Shown: piece after piece, positions 5,769-9,700 of the stretch
Numbering within the stretch: position 1 is the stretch's first letter
Layout of the letters: each line of letters begins with the position of its first letter
Assembly (NCBI GenBank): GCA_017394475.1
Contig: JAFPYQ010000216.1
Location: forward strand, 1-9,700
DNA: 9,700 nucleotides
Source of the DNA: Oscillospiraceae bacterium
GTDB taxonomy: Bacteria; Bacillota; Clostridia; Oscillospirales; Ruminococcaceae
Direction: 5' to 3'
The notes under the pieces: model-generated
What the model was told of the DNA's origin: nothing
What the model saw: only the letters and a program-made list of their open reading frames with translations
Database searches by the model: none
Made by a program: the position numbers and the translations under genes

Positions 5769-6620
5769 TCAGCAGTTGCCCGTATAGACATAGTTCAGTT
5801 CCTTCCTTGCAACATCTGCAAGGCGGTAGATAGTGCGGACATCCGTGGCGGCTCTGTCGGTCATGTGAAAATGCGGAAAAAAGCGGGAGATATGCAGCGG
5901 GATATCCTTTCCGTCCGTCTTTCCTTTCAGGGATGCTATCCATCGGCTTATTGCCGTGATCTCCTCCTCGCTGTCATTTTCACCGGGGATGATAAGGGTG
6001 GTTATCTCCACATGGCAGAACTGCACTGCTCTTTCGATGAACCTTTTCACCATATCAAGATCGCCCTTTGCCACATCAGTGTAGAAGTGTTCGGTAAAGC
6101 CTTTCAGGTCGATATTCATGGCATCGATACAGGGGGACAGCTCATCCAGGACGGGTACTTCCGCATTTCCGCTTGTGACGAGCACATTGTAAAGCCCCTT
6201 CTTTCGCACTTCTTTTGCGGTGTCCCTTACAAATTCATAGCCCACCAGCGGCTCATTATAGGTAAAGGCGACGCCTATGTTCCCTTTGCTGCGGTATTTA
6301 TCCGCCAGGAAGGCTATCTCTCCGGGAGTAAGGATGGCAGCTGCATCTGCCGTATCGAGGGCATTGTCTCCCCAGGATATCTCATGATTCTGACAGAAGG
6401 GGCACCTGAGGGAACAGCCGCAGCTGCCCACGGAGAGTATCTTTGTACCGGGGAAAAATCGGCGCAGCGGCTTTTTTTCGATGGGGTCAAGGGCGATGGA
6501 AGTCACTTTACCGTAGTTCATCGGTATAACGATGCCGTCCTTACAGGTGCGCACCCTGCAGAAGCCCGTTTTGCCCTCATCTATCAGGCAGTGCCTGAAA
6601 CATACATTACATTCCGCCAT
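5769..6620 (-). CDS. amrS: AmrS, radical SAM enzyme of the AmmeMemoRadiSam system
   Basis: The protein belongs to the radical SAM family that travels with MEMO and AMMECR1 proteins; the reaction it catalyses is not established. From the start chosen it has 283 aa. The cluster motif CX3CX2C is Cys69-SLR-Cys73-PF-Cys76, followed by QNHEIS. The N-terminus carries further cysteines at 4, 7, 11, 21 and 26 (CNVCFRHC and GFCRVRTC), typical of the family and perhaps a second metal site. The middle has the expected AFTYNEPL, TSGN and NIDLKGF. The protein ends abruptly at NYVYTGNC, where longer relatives carry a short cysteine-containing tail. I prefer ATG 6620 because GGTGA lies 5 nt upstream; ATG 6632 (four residues longer) has only a distant GGGAG inside a hairpin. 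It follows the MEMO-AMMECR1 gene by about 40 nt, in the same direction. Confidence 0.92.
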   Translation of the reverse strand: MAECNVCFRHCLIDEGKTGFCRVRTCKDGIVIPMNYGKVTSIALDPIEKKPLRRFFPGTKILSVGSCGCSLRCPFCQNHEISWGDNALDTADAAAILTPGEIAFLADKYRSKGNIGVAFTYNEPLVGYEFVRDTAKEVRKKGLYNVLVTSGNAEVPVLDELSPCIDAMNIDLKGFTEHFYTDVAKGDLDMVKRFIERAVQFCHVEITTLIIPGENDSEEEITAISRWIASLKGKTDGKDIPLHISRFFPHFHMTDRAATDVRTIYRLADVARKELNYVYTGNC

Positions 6621-6635
6621 ATCATTCACCATAAG

Positions 6636-6650
6636 ACGGGATACTCCCGT
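6636..6650 (-). promoter_or_regulatory. Intercistronic hairpin just upstream of amrS
   Basis: ACGGGA and TCCCGT form a perfect 6-bp stem with a 3-nt loop between the stop of the upstream gene and the amrS start. On the minus strand the stem contains the GGGAG that would serve the upstream ATG at 6632. Its closure would favour initiation at ATG 6620. No U-run follows, so it is not a terminator. Confidence 0.4.
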
Positions 6651-6660
6651 TCCCCTTTCA

Positions 6661-8046
6661 TCAGAAATGTCTCACCACTTCAAATCTTTCGAGAGTGTAT
6701 CTGTCCTCCGGGGATATTCCGCCCTTGCGCATGGCTATGGAGATCTGTTCTTCAACGGTGTCCACTCCGTCGATATCGGGCAGCAGCAGCCCCCGCCTTA
6801 TGCCGCAGGAGACTATCACGCCGTACCGCTTTACATCCAGTTCATCCGCGGTGGATATCTTTTCGGGCTTGCCCAGTATATCCACATTTATCTCCAGAAG
6901 CGGCAGCTCATCTGCGGTTATGGGCTCAAACCTTGTATCCCTTGTGGATGCGCTTATGGCATTTGATATTATCTCCTCCGCGATGCATTTCTTTGTGGGG
7001 GCGATAGTCCCTATGCAGCCTCGAAGGGCACCGGACTTATGAATAGAAACGAATGCTCCCGCCTTTTCAGAATACATCTCGGGGGGCAGTCCCTCGGGGC
7101 AGCCTAAGACCTCTCCGTCTCTGATATAGCTTTCTATGGTCTTCCACGCCAGCTTTACATATTCATCACATGAATTTTTCCTTGCCTCTGCCTTTTCCGT
7201 CTGCCGTTTCAGATATACATCAAGGAGCTTCCGATCGCTGTCGGCACCATTAGGGTAATATGAACATATCCCATAGCCCACACCCGTAACATCCTCATGG
7301 GAATAGAACTTCGGTGTGACGCTGATGCCGTCGAAGACGCCTGCCATCATCACAAATGAGCGGTGCCCGCATTCCGCAGCCTTTTCGCAGAAGCTCTCGT
7401 CAAATTCCAGCAGCTCGTCAAATGCGCCGCGGGAGCACACATCCATCACACGTTTATCGTACTCGGGCCCCTCGGGAGCAAAGCCATAGGGGCCGTAGGA
7501 CTGCAGCTTATGGGAAAGGTCACCGCTGGCGATATACACTATGCGCTTATCTGTGCAGTCGGCGGCTTTTCTGATATACTGCCCGAATTTATAGTGCTCC
7601 GTAAGAGGGAGCCCCGAAAGCCCTATGCGCACCAGTCTGAAAGAGCTGTATACCTGCCTGATGAAGTAAAGCGGCACCATAGTCCCATGATCGAGGGATG
7701 GATCCCGCTCGCCCAGTGTCCCCGCAGGAAAACCGCAGATGCGGCATATCCCCGAAAGGTCACGGACAAATTCGGTGTCATAGACCTCATCGAAGGTCAC
7801 ATTTGCCGCACCGAACCGTGCAAAGCCGCCCTTTGCGCCCTTTCCCGGGGAAATATGGAAATAATCCCCGTATATGACGGAATGGGGGCTTGAAACTATG
7901 ACAGTATCGGGTCTCAGCCCGGCTATCTCCTTTGCCACTGCCTTATATGAGGCGATGGTGGTCTGTACTTTGCTTTCGCTCCCCTTTCCCACATCGGGCA
8001 CTATCATAGGCGGATGGGGAACGATGAATCCGGCGATTATCGGCAT
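6661..8046 (-). CDS. amrA: MEMO/LigB-like plus AMMECR1 fusion (AmmeMemoRadiSam proteins B and A in one chain)
   Basis: The 461-aa protein joins two parts of the AmmeMemoRadiSam system. Residues 1 to about 265 form a MEMO/class III extradiol dioxygenase (LigB)-like domain starting MPIIAGFIVPHPP. Candidate metal ligands are His11, His55 (SSPHS), His120 (SLDHG), His179 (GDLSH) and His228. Residues about 280-461 form the AMMECR1 domain with its signature LRGCIGT at 341-347 and GLLLPDI at 419-425. The system has no settled biochemical function; eukaryotic MEMO1 and AMMECR1 are separate proteins. The frame extends upstream to 8091, but ATG 8046 is clearly the start: AAAGGAG sits 5 nt before it and the domain begins at its first residue. 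It is the first gene after its promoter and is followed by amrS, so all three components are made from one two-gene operon. Confidence 0.92.
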   Translation of the reverse strand: MPIIAGFIVPHPPMIVPDVGKGSESKVQTTIASYKAVAKEIAGLRPDTVIVSSPHSVIYGDYFHISPGKGAKGGFARFGAANVTFDEVYDTEFVRDLSGICRICGFPAGTLGERDPSLDHGTMVPLYFIRQVYSSFRLVRIGLSGLPLTEHYKFGQYIRKAADCTDKRIVYIASGDLSHKLQSYGPYGFAPEGPEYDKRVMDVCSRGAFDELLEFDESFCEKAAECGHRSFVMMAGVFDGISVTPKFYSHEDVTGVGYGICSYYPNGADSDRKLLDVYLKRQTEKAEARKNSCDEYVKLAWKTIESYIRDGEVLGCPEGLPPEMYSEKAGAFVSIHKSGALRGCIGTIAPTKKCIAEEIISNAISASTRDTRFEPITADELPLLEINVDILGKPEKISTADELDVKRYGVIVSCGIRRGLLLPDIDGVDTVEEQISIAMRKGGISPEDRYTLERFEVVRHF

Positions 8047-8051
8047 ATATG

Positions 8052-8058
8052 CTCCTTT
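8052..8058 (-). promoter_or_regulatory. Ribosome binding site deciding the start of the MEMO-AMMECR1 gene
   Basis: AAAGGAG on the minus strand ends 5 nt before ATG 8046. The longer in-frame start at 8091 has no such site and adds 15 residues (MIPSQHTACRGKGAY) that are not part of the domain, so the shorter start is chosen. Confidence 0.85.
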
Positions 8059-8096
8059 CCCACGGCAAGCAGTGTGCTGTGATGGTATCAAGGCTC

Positions 8097-8147
8097 AAAA
8101 AACAGTCCGTCTGTCCGCTGCCGTCCGGTAATCGGGCACAGAACGGA
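8097..8147 (-). promoter_or_regulatory. Attenuator-like hairpin with U-run in the amr leader
   Basis: On the minus strand TCCGT-T-CTGT (8147-8138) can pair with ACAGACGGA (8114-8106): nine pairs with one bulged T. After CTG it is followed by a run of six T (8102-8097). It begins a few bases after the predicted start point and lies about 50 nt before the first gene, so it could stop transcription early unless an alternative fold forms. The loop is 23 nt, long for a simple terminator, which leaves room for an alternative structure. The CGGAC text occurs three times here, which makes other pairings possible. Confidence 0.35.
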
Positions 8148-8157
8148 TATTAAAATA

Positions 8158-8186
8158 ATTGTACCACAAACGAAACAATAAATCAA
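8158..8186 (-). promoter_or_regulatory. Promoter of the AmmeMemoRadiSam operon (extended -10)
   Basis: On the minus strand the -35 box TTGATT (8186-8181) and the -10 box TACAAT (8163-8158) are 17 bp apart, and TGG precedes the -10 box, giving the extended TGN element. The predicted start near 8151 leaves a leader of about 105 nt before ATG 8046. Confidence 0.75.
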
Positions 8187-8258
8187 TAAGATCCGTGAAA
8201 ATATCGTTATACTTTCAGTGGTCATGCCAAGTGATCACCGTCCGCTGAAAATGCCGCT

Positions 8259-8296
8259 AAAAACACGACAGCCCCGATGATACAGGACTGCCGTGT
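8259..8296 (-). terminator. Intrinsic terminator of the cysK-rrf2 unit
   Basis: On the minus strand a 12-bp stem (8296-8285 with 8274-8263, two G-U pairs) with a 10-nt loop is followed directly by TTTTT. It lies 46 nt past the rrf2 stop and separates this unit from the amr promoter. Confidence 0.8.
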
Positions 8297-8341
8297 CAGT
8301 ATGTTATGTTTTCACAGGAGTATTTATGATACAGGAATGGC

Positions 8342-8785
8342 TCAGATACAGTACATGTCGGCACTGTCTTCTATTCCAAGATGTTCTCTCACAAGGTCGG
8401 CAAGAGTTATGTTGTCAACGACACTGTTTACCGCATTGTTGAGCTTTTCCCATACGCTCAGAGTTATGCATTTGTCCGCACGGGGACAGGTATTCACATC
8501 TGTTTCAAGACAGCTCACAGGGGCAAGGCTGCCCTCTGTAAGGCGGAGTATCATTCCCACAGTGTATGCTTCGGGCTTTTTCGCCAGCATATATCCGCCG
8601 CCGGTGCCGCGCACGCTGCGGACAAATCCCGCACGGCTCAGAACAGATACTATCTGTTCAAGATACTTCATGCTTATATCCTGACGACCCGCAATTTCTT
8701 TGAGGGGTATATATTCGCCCTCTTTGCACAGGGCAAGGTCGAGCATCAGCCTTAAAGCGTAACGCCCCTTTGTGGATATCATCAT
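8342..8785 (-). CDS. Rrf2-family transcription regulator with three IscR-like cysteines
   Basis: The 147-aa protein is the usual length for Rrf2/IscR/CymR-type repressors, which bind DNA as dimers through an N-terminal winged helix. The family text is clear: YALRLMLDLA at 9-18, ISMKYLEQI at 37-45, and the wing VRGTGGGYMLAKKP at 58-71. Cys92, Cys100 and Cys106 (SCLE, NTCP, DKC) sit where E. coli IscR has its Fe-S ligands Cys92, Cys98 and Cys104, so a cluster-binding sensor is likely, whereas the cysteine regulator CymR lacks them. A fourth cysteine, Cys146, is next to the C-terminus. AAAGGA precedes the first of two adjacent ATG codons. It lies 62 nt downstream of cysK in the same direction, with no promoter between, so control of cysK or of iron-sulfur/cysteine metabolism is the natural guess; the targets are not visible. 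Confidence 0.9.
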   Translation of the reverse strand: MMISTKGRYALRLMLDLALCKEGEYIPLKEIAGRQDISMKYLEQIVSVLSRAGFVRSVRGTGGGYMLAKKPEAYTVGMILRLTEGSLAPVSCLETDVNTCPRADKCITLSVWEKLNNAVNSVVDNITLADLVREHLGIEDSADMYCI

Positions 8786-8813
8786 TTGCTATTTCCTTTC
8801 CCTGTTCTGTAAC

Positions 8814-8839
8814 GCTCCCTGCGCATGACGGCAGGGAGC
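8814..8839. repeat. Perfect hairpin between cysK and rrf2
   Basis: GCTCCCTGC and GCAGGGAGC form a perfect 9-bp inverted repeat with an 8-nt loop, 8 nt after the cysK stop. No T-run follows on either strand, so it is not a standard intrinsic terminator. It could protect the cysK end of the mRNA, lower rrf2 expression, or be a protein binding site. Confidence 0.7.
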
Positions 8840-8847
8840 ACAGATCA

Positions 8848-9700
8848 TCATTCGGTAAAGAGCGGAGTTGAATAGTATCTGTCACCGCTGTCGGGAAGAA
8901 GGGCTACTATGGTCTTGCCTTCGTTCTCGGGGCGCTTTGCCAGCTCGATGGCAGCATAGAGAGCAGCGCCGGAGGATATGCCCACGGATATGCCTTCCTT
9001 TGTCACAAGGAGCTTTGCCTTCTCGAATGCAGCATCATTGGGAGCCTTGATCACCTCATCATAGATCTTGGTGTTGAGCACATCGGGAACAAAGCCTGCA
9101 CCAATGCCCTGTATCTTATGAGCGCCTGCCTTGCCTTCGGAAAGGACGGGAGAGCTCTCGGGCTCAACTGCAACTATCTTAACATCGGGCTTCTGTGATT
9201 TAAGATATTCGCCGACGCCTGTGAGAGTTCCGCCTGTGCCAACGCCTGCTACGAATATATCAACATTCCCGTCGGTATCGTTCCAGATCTCGGGGCCTGT
9301 GGTTGCCTTGTGGATAGCCGGGTTAGCGGGGTTCACGAACTGACCGGGGATAAAGCTGCCGGGTATCTCCTTTGAGAGCTCCTCAGCCTTTGCGATAGCG
9401 CCCTTCATGCCCTTTGCGCCCTCTGTGAGCACCAGTTCTGCGCCGTATGCCTTGAGGATGTTCCTGCGCTCAACGCTCATGGTCTCTGGCATGGTGATGA
9501 TTATACGGTAGCCCTTTGCTGCTGCGATGGATGCAAGGCCGATACCTGTATTGCCGGATGTGGGCTCGATGATGACGCTGCCCTCTTTGAGCAGTCCCTT
9601 CTGTTCTGCATCCTCTATCATAGCCTTAGCGATCCTGTCCTTTACGCTTCCTGCGGGATTGAAGTATTCGAGCTTCACGAGAAGTGTTGCTTTGAGACCC
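8848..9700 (-). CDS. cysK: Cysteine synthase A (O-acetylserine sulfhydrylase), start cut off by window edge
   Basis: CysK is a PLP enzyme that makes cysteine from O-acetylserine and sulfide. The frame is open to base 9700; the upstream codons read [26 protein letters not shown] family text, so the true start lies outside the window and roughly 30 residues are missing. The internal GTG at 9678 is not the start. The PLP lysine of SVKDR is at 9640-9642, the substrate loop TSGNTG at about 9544-9561, and the PLP phosphate loop GTGGT at 9226-9240. The C-terminal text [11 protein letters not shown] is typical of CysK/CysM, and the EPESSPVLS segment favours CysK. The seen part is 284 complete codons including the stop, which fits a protein of about 310 aa. 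It is followed by the rrf2 gene, probably on the same mRNA. Confidence 0.95.
   Translation of the reverse strand, partial: GLKATLLVKLEYFNPAGSVKDRIAKAMIEDAEQKGLLKEGSVIIEPTSGNTGIGLASIAAAKGYRIIITMPETMSVERRNILKAYGAELVLTEGAKGMKGAIAKAEELSKEIPGSFIPGQFVNPANPAIHKATTGPEIWNDTDGNVDIFVAGVGTGGTLTGVGEYLKSQKPDVKIVAVEPESSPVLSEGKAGAHKIQGIGAGFVPDVLNTKIYDEVIKAPNDAAFEKAKLLVTKEGISVGISSGAALYAAIELAKRPENEGKTIVALLPDSGDRYYSTPLFTE

Noticed and set aside
5865..7007. Long 380-codon frame on the plus strand
   Set aside because: It is antisense to amrS and the MEMO-AMMECR1 gene, which have clear domains and motifs; its own translation shows no family resemblance.
8047..8091. Longer N-terminus for the MEMO-AMMECR1 protein starting at 8091
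   Set aside because: No ribosome site precedes that start, while a strong one precedes ATG 8046 where the domain begins.
8220..8239. Imperfect dyad GGTCATG...TGATCACC between the rrf2 terminator and the amr promoter
   Set aside because: Pairing is broken and it lies well upstream of the -35 box; kept only as a weak note in the lar operator finding.

Overview
The window reads like a chromosomal segment of a Gram-positive anaerobic clostridium, most likely Ruminococcus or a relative in the Oscillospiraceae. This is inferred from strong AGGAGG ribosome sites, the AmmeMemoRadiSam genes, the nickel-pincer (lar) genes and LuxC/LuxE-type genes without luciferase. The genus call is a judgement, not a database result. 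Every gene I support lies on the minus strand, so transcription runs from high to low coordinates.

Three transcription units can be read. (1) 9700-8342: cysK (its start is cut off by the window edge), then an Rrf2-family regulator with three IscR-like cysteines, closed by an intrinsic terminator at 8259-8296. (2) 8163-5769: an extended -10 promoter, a leader with an attenuator-like hairpin, then a MEMO/LigB-AMMECR1 fusion gene and the radical SAM gene amrS. Together these two genes carry all three parts of the AmmeMemoRadiSam system. (3) 5394-1 and beyond: a perfect-consensus promoter (TTGACA, 17 bp, TATAAT), a leader of about 100 nt with two hairpins, two small membrane proteins of unknown function, larB, larC, larE, a Nudix hydrolase, a LuxE-type acyl-protein synthetase, and the start of a LuxC-type acyl-CoA reductase that leaves the window on the left. 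Genes in this unit overlap or are separated by at most about 40 nt, so they probably form one mRNA of more than 5 kb.

In unit 3, LarB, LarC and LarE should make the nickel-pincer nucleotide cofactor: LarB carboxylates and hydrolyses NaAD, LarE adds sulfur, and LarC inserts nickel. No larA-type apoenzyme is present in the window, so the enzyme using the cofactor is unknown. The two membrane proteins at the head of the operon are the least explained genes here. LuxE and LuxC would activate and reduce an acyl group to an aldehyde.

The 510 bp between amrS and the first gene of unit 3 hold two nearly identical 97-bp tandem repeats plus decayed copies. One edge of the array appears to have become a terminator placed directly against the -35 box of the lar promoter. 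The most promising items for follow-up are the membrane pair with larBCE, the structured leader in front of it, and the 97-bp repeat.
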